The notes below the pieces were generated by a model. It was not told the origin of the DNA, made no database searches, and was given only the letters and a program-made list of their open reading frames with translations. Shown here in pieces: positions 52,648 through 61,745 of a stretch of 64,000 bases of DNA. This DNA is from an uncultured Mycoplasmatota bacterium (GTDB lineage: Bacteria > Bacillota_I > Bacilli_A > RF39 > UBA660), in NCBI GenBank assembly GCA_947649365.1, contig CANSRH010000001.1:1-64000 (forward strand), read 5' to 3'. Within the stretch, counting starts at the first letter, position 1, and every line of letters begins with the position of its first letter. The position numbers and the translations under genes are program-made.

Positions 52648-54201
52648 TTAGATTGTTTCTTTTTTTATTCTTTTTCTTTCTAATGTTTCTATAAAACAAT
52701 TTTTAAATCTTTCCACTGCTTTTTTATTATCAAAAGAATCAAATTTATTTACATTTTTAAGAATTGCATTGTAAATGCTTTCTGATATTTTTCTATTTGC
52801 AATTGCATAAATTAAGTAAGTGCGCTGTACCCCTATTATCTTAGCAAAACTATCCATAGTTATTCCTATAGTCTTTTGAAACCGCACAATTTCAAAAGAT
52901 AAATCTTGTCCAGGTTTTAAAATACAATTTAATAAATCACAACACGCTTTTATGTTTTCTAGCTGATCAGTTGTTAAATTTTTTGTTGCTTTATAAGTTT
53001 CATATTGATTTATTACTAAATTTGCTTCTTCTTCACTTAAAATGGAAATGGAGGAAAAACTGTCACTTGATAAGCCTAAACTAATATTTGTCTGTATTAT
53101 GATTTCTTCTCTTAATTTTTCTTTTAAAATATTTTGTTTCAATATTTCTTTTAATTTATTTATTCCATTTTGTTCTACTTCTAATATATATTCTTTCTCT
53201 TCTATTTTTTCTATCTCTTTATAAATTTCTAGTTGCTTAGCAATCGAAATCTGGTTTGTTGGAACTTTATTTTTTACAACACGATATTTTTTAAAAAAGG
53301 CAAAAGCTAAAACACGATTTTCACCATTGTTTAAAGAAAAGAAAGCACATAATTTTTGTAAGAAATAATTTAAAGCATCTTGAAAGCCTAAAGATTGTTC
53401 TAGGTTATTGTATAAATTTTCTATATTTGAATCTTTTTGTGATTCTTCTGTTCTTTCTATAAGAGCTATCATTTTTAATGCAACAAGAGGAGTTAATACA
53501 TATAAATTGTTTTCTATATGATTGTAGTTATCAGTCGTCATACATAAAATTTTTCCCATTTCTTGCTTGGACAAATGCAATTTATAGCGTAAGTATACCA
53601 AAAGACTTTTTCTAGACATTGGATTTAAAATCAAAGTTTTTGGTTCTAACTTTATTTTTTCTTGAAAATGTCTGGCTTTTATTTTAGGCCCTTTTTCTTT
53701 TTTCCAATTTTTATTTGGTTTTTTATCGTATTTAATTTGTCCTAAATAGCCATCTTTTTTTAATCGTATTTTTAATTCAATCAGTTTGTCAAAAAGGAAT
53801 TGTTCTTTTGGTGTTAAATGTATTTCTCGTTTTTCTACAGCAAGAATAAATTTATACATTTCTCTATCATTGCTAAAATAATACTCGTTTTCTTTTGGAA
53901 AACGCTTTTGTTCTAAAATTACTTTATATAATTCTTGTAATTGTTCTGTTACTGTCAAAGAAATTATTTCTTTTATCTTATTTATTTTTTCTATTTGTTC
54001 TTCAGTTAAAGTGAAGTATTTTAACTTTTCTTTATTTTTTATATTATACATTTGAGTAATAAACCATTTTCTCATGTCGATTCCGTCTTGGAATTTTCTT
54101 TCTCCTACTTGTGGTAATCTTTTGTATTTGATTACGTATTCATTTAGTTCGTTGTATTTTTTATTCCATTTCACTCTTTTTTGCGTTTGTTCTGATGGCA
54201 T
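52648..54201 (-). CDS. Large protein with HA-like N-terminus and two HTH-like segments
   Basis: 517 residues, no signal or membrane helix. Residues 1-70 (VKWNKKYNELNEYVIKYKRLPQ...MRKWFITQMYNIK) resemble a helicase-associated (HA) repeat, with W-Y-L-P-W spacing. An XRE-like HTH spans about 200-250 (LLVYLRYKLHLSKQEMGKILCMTTDNYNHIE). A second at about 440-480 reads FQKTIGITMDSFAKIIGVQRTYLIYAIANRKIS. It is likely a DNA-binding regulator, but no known family was recognised. It occupies the place where secE-nusG normally precede rplK in Bacilli. Confidence 0.55.
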   Translation of the reverse strand: MPSEQTQKRVKWNKKYNELNEYVIKYKRLPQVGERKFQDGIDMRKWFITQMYNIKNKEKLKYFTLTEEQIEKINKIKEIISLTVTEQLQELYKVILEQKRFPKENEYYFSNDREMYKFILAVEKREIHLTPKEQFLFDKLIELKIRLKKDGYLGQIKYDKKPNKNWKKEKGPKIKARHFQEKIKLEPKTLILNPMSRKSLLVYLRYKLHLSKQEMGKILCMTTDNYNHIENNLYVLTPLVALKMIALIERTEESQKDSNIENLYNNLEQSLGFQDALNYFLQKLCAFFSLNNGENRVLAFAFFKKYRVVKNKVPTNQISIAKQLEIYKEIEKIEEKEYILEVEQNGINKLKEILKQNILKEKLREEIIIQTNISLGLSSDSFSSISILSEEEANLVINQYETYKATKNLTTDQLENIKACCDLLNCILKPGQDLSFEIVRFQKTIGITMDSFAKIIGVQRTYLIYAIANRKISESIYNAILKNVNKFDSFDNKKAVERFKNCFIETLERKRIKKETI

Positions 54202-54286
54202 TTTTCTTCCCCCTTTTTAGAAGTTTTATTATCTTACCATGTTATTTAAAAAAATCAATAAAAAAAAATAGAATAACTTTTATTGG

Positions 54287-55057
54287 TTATCCCATGTTTA
54301 CTACTTGTTTATTTAATCTTAAATTATCTGCTATTGTTGCAATGAATTCTGAATTTGTAGGTTTACTTCTATCATAATCTACGCTGTGACCAAATAATTC
54401 TTCCATTAGTTCATAGTCTCCTCTAGACCAACTTACTTCAATTGCATGACGTATTGCTCTTTCTACTCGACTAGCTGTTGTATCAAAACGAAGAGCTATT
54501 TCTGGATATATGCATTTGGTGATTCCACCGATCATATCTGGATTTTCATACATCATGTATACACTTTCTCTTATGTATTGATATCCTCTTATGTGTGATG
54601 GAATGCCTAGGGAATGAAGTAGCTTACTGATTTCAATTTCTACTTTGGTATTTTTTGTTTCTACTTCTTCTTCTGTACTAGGATTCACAATATCCATGAT
54701 TCTTTGTTCTAAAGCTTTCATTTCAAATGGCTTTAGCATATAATAATCAACATCGTATTGGCTAACCATTTTTATCGTTGATTCTTTCTTGTAGCTTGTT
54801 AGAATAAGAACATTCTTTTTAATATCGTTCTTTTTCATCTCTTCTAAAATTGTTAATCCATCTACTTCTGGCATGATGATGTCCATGATTACCACATCAT
54901 AATCATTTTGGTTCTTTAGAATGTATTCTAAGGCCTCTTTTCCATTGTTGATTGTTTTTACTACATTTATAACTGCGTGACTACTAAAATACTGCACTGT
55001 CTTATTTGTGATTGCTGCGCTATCGTCAATCATAAGTACGTTAATAGTTGATTTCAT
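54287..55057 (-). CDS. spo0A: Sporulation master regulator Spo0A
   Basis: 256 residues. The receiver domain keeps D11/D12, phospho-acceptor D59 in VVIMDIIMPEVDG, and K109 in YYMLKPF. The C-terminal DNA-binding domain LLHSLGIPSHIRGYQYIRESVYMMYENPDMIGGITKCIYPEIALRFDTTASRVERAIRHAIEVSWSRGD is unmistakable, including the recognition helix region. When phosphorylated it starts sporulation. Its presence with coat-like genes argues that the lineage still sporulates. I see no partner histidine kinase or phosphorelay gene nearby. Confidence 0.95.
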   Translation of the reverse strand: MKSTINVLMIDDSAAITNKTVQYFSSHAVINVVKTINNGKEALEYILKNQNDYDVVIMDIIMPEVDGLTILEEMKKNDIKKNVLILTSYKKESTIKMVSQYDVDYYMLKPFEMKALEQRIMDIVNPSTEEEVETKNTKVEIEISKLLHSLGIPSHIRGYQYIRESVYMMYENPDMIGGITKCIYPEIALRFDTTASRVERAIRHAIEVSWSRGDYELMEELFGHSVDYDRSKPTNSEFIATIADNLRLNKQVVNMG

Positions 55058-55178
55058 TTTTTTCTCCTTCTTTTACTTATTTTTACTGCACGCAAGTTAA
55101 TTATAAAACAAAGAAAACCCAAAATACTAGAAAATCTTTTGTAATGTTGTGTCAAGTCGTGTCTAATGCTGTCATTTT

Positions 55179-55868
55179 TTAAAAGTTTACAAGAATTTGT
55201 CTAATATTTTCGGGGTTATTCGCACTATTTCCAATCAAAAAACCATCCAATTTGTCTATCTTTGTGAGTATTTTGCAATTTTCTGGAGTAATTCCTCCAC
55301 CATAAAGAAATGGAGTGTCGAGATGAAAATTATTTTTTATATATTCTTTGGTAGTTTGACAGATTTTTGCTAATTTTTCTGGCGGAATGGTTTCTGTTTT
55401 TCCAATGAGCGAAGGAGGTTCGTAAGCTAGTAGGATGTTTTCTTGTTCTTGTTTTTTTAATGGCGCTACTATCAATGTTAGAAAGTTTATTATTTCTTGT
55501 GTTATTTTTTCTTCGCTCTTTTCTTCTGTTGTTCCAATACACAAAACCACTTTTATTTTTGCTTTTGTGGCATTTTTTATTTTTACTTTTATATTTTCTA
55601 TGGTGTCTTTTGTTTCTGCATGATTTAAAAGGCAGTAGGATACTTTTAAACTTGCTATGTCTTTTGCTAAAATTTCACCTGTATGGGCACCATTTTCATA
55701 AATGGATAAATTTTGACTTCCTATTTTGTAAGGTGCATCATAAAAAAAAGCTAGAAAGGGAGAAGAAGGAAAAACGACCATTTCTATTTGTTCCGCCAAG
55801 AATTCCTTTAGTTTCTTCTTATATTCTAGTATTTCGTTTACATTTTTGTTTGTTTTTAAGTTAATCAT
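55179..55868 (-). CDS. tpiA: Triosephosphate isomerase, divergent
   Basis: 229 residues from ATG 55868 (ATGATTAA overlaps the pgk stop); a TTG at 55880 is an alternative start. Catalytic residues survive in altered motifs: N3 and K5 in INLKTN (usually GNWKMN), H82 in LLNHAETK (usually GHSERR) and E149 in LAYEPPSLIGK (usually AYEPVWAIGTG). Loop IGNSAN replaces the usual GGAS-type phosphate loop. TGEI is kept. It interconverts dihydroxyacetone phosphate and glyceraldehyde-3-phosphate. The many changes suggest fast evolution or a second, specialised TIM. Confidence 0.8.
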   Translation of the reverse strand: MINLKTNKNVNEILEYKKKLKEFLAEQIEMVVFPSSPFLAFFYDAPYKIGSQNLSIYENGAHTGEILAKDIASLKVSYCLLNHAETKDTIENIKVKIKNATKAKIKVVLCIGTTEEKSEEKITQEIINFLTLIVAPLKKQEQENILLAYEPPSLIGKTETIPPEKLAKICQTTKEYIKNNFHLDTPFLYGGGITPENCKILTKIDKLDGFLIGNSANNPENIRQILVNF

Positions 55869-57072
55869 CAAGTACTTCAATTTGCTTAGCCTCCATAATA
55901 CTTTCTATTCCTACTAAGGAACCTTTTGTTAAATATTCTAGTGTTGCTCCACCACCACAGGAAAGGTAGGTAAATTCGTTTTGGTATCCTAGCCGTTTTA
56001 CTGCTCCCACAGAGTCTCCTCCACCAACAACTACAATTGCATTTTGATTTTTTAAAATATTGAATAATTCTTTTGTACCATTCGAAAAACGGATGTCTTC
56101 ATAAAAGCCCATGGTTCCATTTAAGAATATTGTTTTACTAGCAGCAATTGCCGTTTTGTATTTTTCTAATGTTTTGACTCCTATATCTAATATGACATCG
56201 TTGTCGCCGATTTCATTTATTTTTTTGTATCTGGCATAGGATTCGTCATACGTACTTCCAACGACTGCGTCTAAGGGTAACATTAGTTTTTCTCGATAGT
56301 TTAACATAATTTGTTTTAATTTTTCCATGGTGTATTCACTTTCAGTCGCTAAGGAAGAACCAATATTAAAGTTGAGTGTTTTTAAGAAACTATTGGCTAG
56401 TCCTCCTGCTAGTAGTAAGTGGTCGCATTTTGGAAGAAGAGTCTCGATTAGTTTTAGTTTGTCTTCTACTTTTGCTCCCCCCATAATGACTGTGAAAGGA
56501 TGTTCTGGATTTTTTAAGAATCGTTCTAAAGAGGCTAGTTCTCTTTCGACAGAGAACCCGATACAACTTGGTAAAAATTTGGTTATTCCTACGGTCGATG
56601 CATGTTCTCTATGTGCACTTGCAAAAGCATCCATGACAAATACATCTGCTAAAGAGGCAAAAAAGGCTGCAAGTTGAATGTTGTTGTTGCTTTCTAATTT
56701 GTTTGGAACATCTAAAAATCTTGTGTTCTCCAGTAATAAAATATCTCTTGGGAGCATCATTTGAATTCTTTCTGGTAGTGAGGGATCCATGACTTCTTTA
56801 TTAAAGTACACTTCTCTTCCTACCAATTCTTTTAATCGTTTTGCGACTGGTTCTAAAGAGTGATAGTATTTATCTTGTTCCGTCCTAACTTTTCCTAAAT
56901 GACTTAAAAGGATTATTTTACAATTGTTTTTGATTAAATACCGAATGGTTTCTAAACTTTCTACAATTTTTGTGTCGTCTAAAATGATTCCATTTTGTAT
57001 AGGAATATTATAATCGCAACGAACGATTACTCGTTTGTCTTTTAAGTCCATATTTTCAATTCTTTGTTTCAT
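55861..57072 (-). CDS. pgk: Phosphoglycerate kinase
   Basis: 403 residues from ATG 57072 (GGTGAT before it). Substrate motifs are VIVRCDYNIPIQNGIILDDTKIVESLETI and LLSHLGKV; hinge and nucleotide motifs are FTVIMGGAKVEDKLKLIETLL, LNGTMGFYED and VVVGGGDSVGAVKRLG. The N-terminal RCDYNIP deviates from the usual RVDFNVP. It is between gap and tpiA in one transcript and makes ATP in glycolysis. Confidence 0.95.
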   Translation of the reverse strand: MKQRIENMDLKDKRVIVRCDYNIPIQNGIILDDTKIVESLETIRYLIKNNCKIILLSHLGKVRTEQDKYYHSLEPVAKRLKELVGREVYFNKEVMDPSLPERIQMMLPRDILLLENTRFLDVPNKLESNNNIQLAAFFASLADVFVMDAFASAHREHASTVGITKFLPSCIGFSVERELASLERFLKNPEHPFTVIMGGAKVEDKLKLIETLLPKCDHLLLAGGLANSFLKTLNFNIGSSLATESEYTMEKLKQIMLNYREKLMLPLDAVVGSTYDESYARYKKINEIGDNDVILDIGVKTLEKYKTAIAASKTIFLNGTMGFYEDIRFSNGTKELFNILKNQNAIVVVGGGDSVGAVKRLGYQNEFTYLSCGGGATLEYLTKGSLVGIESIMEAKQIEVLDD

Positions 57073-57124
57073 ATGCATCACCAATTTTCTAGAATAATCT
57101 ATCTTTTTTCATAAGTAAAGTTTT

Positions 57125-58135
57125 TTATTTGTTTTCAAACATTTTTTTAGCCGTACGAAGCATTTGACAGGTGTAACCAGTTTCATTATCGTACCAAGAA
57201 GCGATTTTCACTAGTTGTTTTCCGTCACTTTCTACTACTTTCGTTAGAGAAGCATCGACAAGGGAACCACATTTTTTTCCAATGATATCACTAGATACAA
57301 TTGGGTCAAAGGTTACTTTTAAGGTTTCATTTTGAGCACTTATAAGAGCAGTATTGATTTCTTCTATAGTTACATTTCTTTTTAATTCTAAGACCAAATC
57401 ACATAATGAACCATCACTTACTGGTACACGATAAGCAAGTCCATCTACTTTTCCCATCAGCTTAGGAATCACTTCTCCGATTGCTTTTGTTACTCCTGTT
57501 GAGGTAGGAATAATATTTTGCGCAGCAGCACGACCTCTTCTTTCTTTGATTCCTTTTTTGTGAGGGATATCAAGTGTTGCTTGGTCATTGGTGTACGCAT
57601 GAATAGTGCTCATAAAACATTTTTCTATACCAAAGTTATCTTCTATCACTTTTAAGACAGGAGCTAAGCAGTTCGTTGTACAAGAAGCACCTGAAATAAT
57701 TTGATCTTCGTTTGTTAGAATGTTATCGTTTACATTGTAAACAATGGTTTTAATATTGTCTTTTGCAGGAGCAGAGATGAGTACTTTTTTGGCTCCCGCT
57801 TTTCTATGTTTCTTTGCTCCTTCTATATTTGTAAATAAACCTGTACATTCTAGCACTAAGTCGATTCCTAATTCTCCCCATGGTAAGTTTTCTGGGTCTT
57901 TTTCTTTGTATACTTTGATTCTCTTTTTGTTGTTGATTACGAGTTCATCGTTATCAAATTTGATTAAGTCTTCATGAAATGCACGATGATTTGTGTCATA
58001 TTTTAAGAGATAAGCAAGCTCTTCTGGGTCTGTTAAGTCATTGATTGCTATGATGTCAAAATCAGTTCCCGTTATCATTTCTCGAAATGCTACTCTTCCT
58101 ATTCTTCCAAATCCATTAATTGCTACTTTTATCAT
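57125..58135 (-). CDS. gap: Glyceraldehyde-3-phosphate dehydrogenase
   Basis: 336 residues. The NAD-binding start is IKVAINGFGRIGR (2-14). The catalytic motif SGASCTTNCLAP places the nucleophile at Cys152, and the catalytic His lies in the IHAYTNDQ region. RRGRAAAQNIIPTSTGVTKAIGEVIP and SWYDNETGYTCQML complete the pattern. It catalyses the oxidation step of glycolysis, and operon order is gap-pgk-tpiA, preceded by a nucleoside kinase gene 20 nt upstream. Confidence 0.97.
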   Translation of the reverse strand: MIKVAINGFGRIGRVAFREMITGTDFDIIAINDLTDPEELAYLLKYDTNHRAFHEDLIKFDNDELVINNKKRIKVYKEKDPENLPWGELGIDLVLECTGLFTNIEGAKKHRKAGAKKVLISAPAKDNIKTIVYNVNDNILTNEDQIISGASCTTNCLAPVLKVIEDNFGIEKCFMSTIHAYTNDQATLDIPHKKGIKERRGRAAAQNIIPTSTGVTKAIGEVIPKLMGKVDGLAYRVPVSDGSLCDLVLELKRNVTIEEINTALISAQNETLKVTFDPIVSSDIIGKKCGSLVDASLTKVVESDGKQLVKIASWYDNETGYTCQMLRTAKKMFENK

Positions 58136-58155
58136 TTTTTCTTTTTCCTTTCTTG

Positions 58156-59796
58156 TTATCCAATAAATTCTCTTAATATGGAATCTTTACTAATGTATTC
58201 ACTTGGAATCGGATAAAAACCTTGTAAAGATTTTATAAGTCTTCTTGCTTCTTCATAATAAGGGGAGTCTAGTCCTACTGAGTAGAGTAGTGGCTCTACA
58301 AATACTTTTAGTACTCCTACTTCAAATACATAAGCGGTATTTATTACAGTATCTGCTTGATGCACGTATGGGAAGATGTATTTTTCTTCTCCTTCTCTAA
58401 CACTTTGCCACAGCTCTATGGTTTTTGCGACATCTGTTCCACGAGTACGATTGTCTCTTATGATTCTTCTTAATAGTCGTAAGTCTACTGTCGATACATA
58501 GTTATGTCTATCAATTCCTAAAGGAATAAATGGACTTAAGTAAATTTTATATTTGTATTTTTCTTCAATGTCTGGAGTTAATTCATCGTTTAGGCAGTGT
58601 AAGCCTTCTATTAGAAGAATACTGTTTTCTTCCATTTTTACACCGTTTGCTCTTCTATTTTTTTTACCTATCACAAAATCATAGATGGGCAAATGAACTT
58701 CTTCTCCTTCTAATAAAGCCTTTAAGTCTTTATTAAATAAATGGGTATCTATTGCTTCTAAGCATTCAAAGTCATATTCGCCCTTTTTGTTTTTGGGAGT
58801 CTCTTCATGGTCTTTGTAGTAATCATCAACAGAAATAGGAATGGTATTAAATCCCAAAGATTTTAGATAGCTAGCCAGTCTTTTGGTAGTGGTTGTTTTT
58901 CCTGTAGAAGAAGGGCCAGAAATTAAAATAATTTTTTTCTCTTTGCTTTCTTTTATTCTTCTTGCAACATGGGCGATTTCTTCATTAAATACAAGCTCAT
59001 TGGCTTCAATGATTTCTTTGATTTTACTTTCACTGATTTGTTTATTTAAATCAGCAAGATAAGGGATATGCATTATATCTAACCATTTTTTCCCTTCATT
59101 AAATGTAGCAATAATATTTTCATAGTGAACATATTCTGGTACTAAGCCTTCCGTTCTACTGCTTGGATAGACTAAAACGATTTTATTATTTCCTAAATAA
59201 ACTAAATCAAATTTACTAATTTTTCGTGAATTGTAAGGCAATTCTGTATAGTAATAATTGTAGTAATTTTTTAATTTTTGAAATGTTACTACATCGGTGT
59301 TTGTGTTATGAATATTGGTAGCTTTTTCTATTTGCCCCTGTTTTTTAAAATATTGTATGGCTTCTTTCTTATTCACATTGTATCTTTCTATCTTTTCATT
59401 TTCACCAATGATTTTAGACATAGCTGCTTTTATTTTATTTAAATCTTCTTTGATAACGGAATGTGGTCCAATAATTTCGGTCATTATTCCTTTTGGTACA
59501 CTATGTAAAAATTCTACTTCTACGTCTTTCATTGTTTCTTTTACTGCCACTTCAAAAATAAATTTCAAAGCTGCTTGGTACATGCGGTATCCATAGGGAT
59601 CCAAAACATCAATGAATTCTATTGTGCAGGATTTCGTTAATTTGGATGTCATTGCTACAATTTCATTCCCTATTTTGGCACCTAAAATGATATGTGGCAT
59701 TTTGTTTTGGTAATATTCCGCTACTTCATACAAAATTGTTCCTATTGGAAAATTTTTAGATGTTCCATCTTTAAAGGTTATAATTATTTCTTGCAT
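58156..59796 (-). CDS. Nucleoside kinase with TGS and threonyl-tRNA synthetase-like N-terminus
   Basis: 546 residues. An N-terminal TGS-like part (EIIITFKDGTSKNFPIGTILYEVAEYYQ) is followed by a region related to the threonyl-tRNA synthetase second additional domain. A C-terminal P-loop kinase domain completes it: IILISGPSSTGKTTTTKRLASYL, with SVDDYYKD and LLIEGLHCLND typical of uridine kinase. This architecture is known from Firmicutes. The substrate is probably uridine or cytidine but not proven. It heads the gap-pgk-tpiA transcript, with promoter elements just upstream. Confidence 0.85.
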   Translation of the reverse strand: MQEIIITFKDGTSKNFPIGTILYEVAEYYQNKMPHIILGAKIGNEIVAMTSKLTKSCTIEFIDVLDPYGYRMYQAALKFIFEVAVKETMKDVEVEFLHSVPKGIMTEIIGPHSVIKEDLNKIKAAMSKIIGENEKIERYNVNKKEAIQYFKKQGQIEKATNIHNTNTDVVTFQKLKNYYNYYYTELPYNSRKISKFDLVYLGNNKIVLVYPSSRTEGLVPEYVHYENIIATFNEGKKWLDIMHIPYLADLNKQISESKIKEIIEANELVFNEEIAHVARRIKESKEKKIILISGPSSTGKTTTTKRLASYLKSLGFNTIPISVDDYYKDHEETPKNKKGEYDFECLEAIDTHLFNKDLKALLEGEEVHLPIYDFVIGKKNRRANGVKMEENSILLIEGLHCLNDELTPDIEEKYKYKIYLSPFIPLGIDRHNYVSTVDLRLLRRIIRDNRTRGTDVAKTIELWQSVREGEEKYIFPYVHQADTVINTAYVFEVGVLKVFVEPLLYSVGLDSPYYEEARRLIKSLQGFYPIPSEYISKDSILREFIG

Positions 59797-59875
59797 ACTT
59801 TACCCCTCGTATTCTCTTTTATTTTATCATAAAATTGATTATTTTGTCATAAAAACATATAGTCAAAATAAAACA

Positions 59876-59906
59876 AAAACTTTGTTTTTTATTCAAACAA
59901 AGTTTT
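59876..59906 (-). terminator. Terminator of the 59923 gene
   Basis: AAAACTTTGTTT (59876-59887) pairs with AAACAAAGTTTT (59895-59906), followed by TTGTTTTATTTT on the minus strand. Confidence 0.8.
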
Positions 59907-59922
59907 CTCTCTTTTTCTTTCA

Positions 59923-60342
59923 TTATCGTATAGGTGATTCTGAATTGTTTTCACTTATTCTTGCTTCATTTTGATAGTTTAAAAAGACATTCGTTTTATC
60001 AAACACAATTGTTCCTTTTACTAATTGTTCTAGTAAACCTGGCATCAAATTCATACAATCATCTACTTGAGAACTAGCAAATGCAAGTTTGATTCCTGTC
60101 GTAGCTTTTAGGAAAGATTTTAATTCTTCTCCAACTTGAGAAATTGCTTCTGTTGGTTTTTTTGTTATAACCCAAACTTGAATCGTTTGAATCTGATTTT
60201 TTGCATCTCTTTTTATCTGATACTCTTCTTCTTCTGTTATTATAACGTCACTGCTTAAAAATTTTGTATAAAATGCACAAAGTATATTTTCATCTGTTTC
60301 AAACAATTTAGAAACTATCATGTTTATATATTTTTCTTGCAT
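59923..60342 (-). CDS. Small cytosolic hypothetical protein
   Basis: 139 residues; mixed alpha/beta with IVSKLFETDENILCAFYTKFLSSD and two strand-rich blocks (QTIQVWVITKKPTEAIS, GIKLAFASSQVDDCMNLMPGLLEQL). It ends in a polar tail. No membrane helix or recognised motif. It is divergent from clpP, with a promoter gap of about 140 nt between them. Function unknown. Confidence 0.5.
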   Translation of the reverse strand: MQEKYINMIVSKLFETDENILCAFYTKFLSSDVIITEEEEYQIKRDAKNQIQTIQVWVITKKPTEAISQVGEELKSFLKATTGIKLAFASSQVDDCMNLMPGLLEQLVKGTIVFDKTNVFLNYQNEARISENNSESPIR

Positions 60343-60481
60343 ATTTATCCCCCTTTCTTTTGAGAGCTTATTCTAGCAAAATACTTTTCTTCTGTCAATT
60401 ATTATTTTATTGCACAATTAGACATCTTTTTTTCGTATATTCTTATTTCTTTTATCTATGATAGTAATAGGTGATGCAAAA

Positions 60482-61045
60482 ATGAATATTATTCCAACTG
60501 TTATTGAAAAAAGCAGTAATCGGGAGTACGCTTTTGATTTGTATTCTAGACTTTTAAAGGACCGCATCGTGTTTTTAACAGGAGAAATCAATATGGAGTC
60601 TGCTAATGTAGTGATTAGTGAGCTTTTGTATTTGGATTCTTTAAACCATGAAGAAATTTGTTTGTATATCAATAGTCCTGGTGGAGAAGTTTGCAGTGGA
60701 TTTGCTATTTTTGATACTATGGCTTTTATAAAGAGCAATGTAAGAACAATTGTGGTTGGTATGGCCGCTAGTATGGCTGCCTTCTTACTTGCTTGTGGCG
60801 ATACAAGATGTGCACTTAAAAATGCTGAGGTTATGATCCATCAACCTCTTGGTGGCATTCAAGGTCAAGCAACGGATATTAAGATTGTTGCTGATCATAT
60901 TTTAAAAACTAAGAAAAAATTGATTGATATTTTGGCAAAGAAAACCAAGAAAAAAACCTCTATTTTAGAGGCCGATATGGAGCGGGATTATTACATGGAT
61001 AGTAAAGAAGCTTTGGATTATGGAATTATTGATGAAATTCTTTAA
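60482..61045 (+). CDS. clpP: ATP-dependent Clp protease proteolytic subunit
   Basis: 187 residues from ATG 60482 (AGGTGAT 6 nt before it; an ATG at 60458 lies upstream of the binding site). The catalytic triad is Ser97 in GMAASMAA, His120 in MIHQPLGG and Asp about 169. LYINSPGGEVCSGFAIFDTM and the tail YGIIDEIL are also typical. It degrades unfolded and regulatory proteins with a Clp ATPase, including tmRNA-tagged ones. It is monocistronic. Confidence 0.93.
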   Translation: MNIIPTVIEKSSNREYAFDLYSRLLKDRIVFLTGEINMESANVVISELLYLDSLNHEEICLYINSPGGEVCSGFAIFDTMAFIKSNVRTIVVGMAASMAAFLLACGDTRCALKNAEVMIHQPLGGIQGQATDIKIVADHILKTKKKLIDILAKKTKKKTSILEADMERDYYMDSKEALDYGIIDEIL

Positions 61046-61053
61046 TTCCTTTT

Positions 61054-61689
61054 TTATTTTTCACAAATTTCCCTTAGTTCTTGTTTAGTTAAGTGTTTCA
61101 TTCTTGTTACTACGTCTTCTTTTTTAGTACTTTCTAGTAATTCTTTAAAATAATAAAGTTGCAAACGATTGTATTTTTCTGTAGCTGATCCTTTTGTAAT
61201 TACTTCTAAACTTTTGCTATTGTAATGATAAGTTTCTTCTTTTGGCGAATAATCTGGTAACCAAATTACATTCATTAGGTGAGCCCATTCGTTTATGGTA
61301 TTGTCTTCAAATAAAACAGGATGATTCGTTTCTAAATCACAAAATAACGCATAGTTATGCATGCCATTTGGCATTGTTTCTTGTTTCTTTTTCCAATCAA
61401 TGCTCACAAAATCGGGTTGACCATCGTTAATCGTATCATTCAATCTTGCTATATGATTAATATAAACTAGTAAATTGCTACTTTCTTTTGTTTCTTGAAA
61501 TACAGATAAATAGGTATTTCTTAAAATGACGTCATTTGTTATTGCATTAACTTTTTCTTTGTCTACATTAAAATAATTGAAAGCAAATTTATTATTTAGA
61601 GATCCATTGAAAAAATATATCAGTCTTTTTTTACCTTCTATTAGCTCTTTGTACTCTTTTTTAGCTTTTGATAATTCCATATCTGTCAT
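61054..61689 (-). CDS. Hypothetical protein
   Basis: 211 residues, with AAGGAA 6 nt before ATG 61689. It is soluble. Visible features are an N-terminal charged helix (SKAKKEYKELIEGKKR) and the patch FFNGSLNNKFAFNYF, plus SLEVITKGSATEKYNRLQLYYFKELLES near the end. A C-terminal basic helix resembles a nucleic-acid binding tail, but nothing decides it. It lies between clpP (convergent) and whiA. Function unknown. Confidence 0.5.
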   Translation of the reverse strand: MTDMELSKAKKEYKELIEGKKRLIYFFNGSLNNKFAFNYFNVDKEKVNAITNDVILRNTYLSVFQETKESSNLLVYINHIARLNDTINDGQPDFVSIDWKKKQETMPNGMHNYALFCDLETNHPVLFEDNTINEWAHLMNVIWLPDYSPKEETYHYNSKSLEVITKGSATEKYNRLQLYYFKELLESTKKEDVVTRMKHLTKQELREICEK

Positions 61690-61745
61690 TTGTTTTCCTT
61701 CTTTCTTAAGTGATTATTCTATCATTCTGTTGTTATGCTGTAAAT

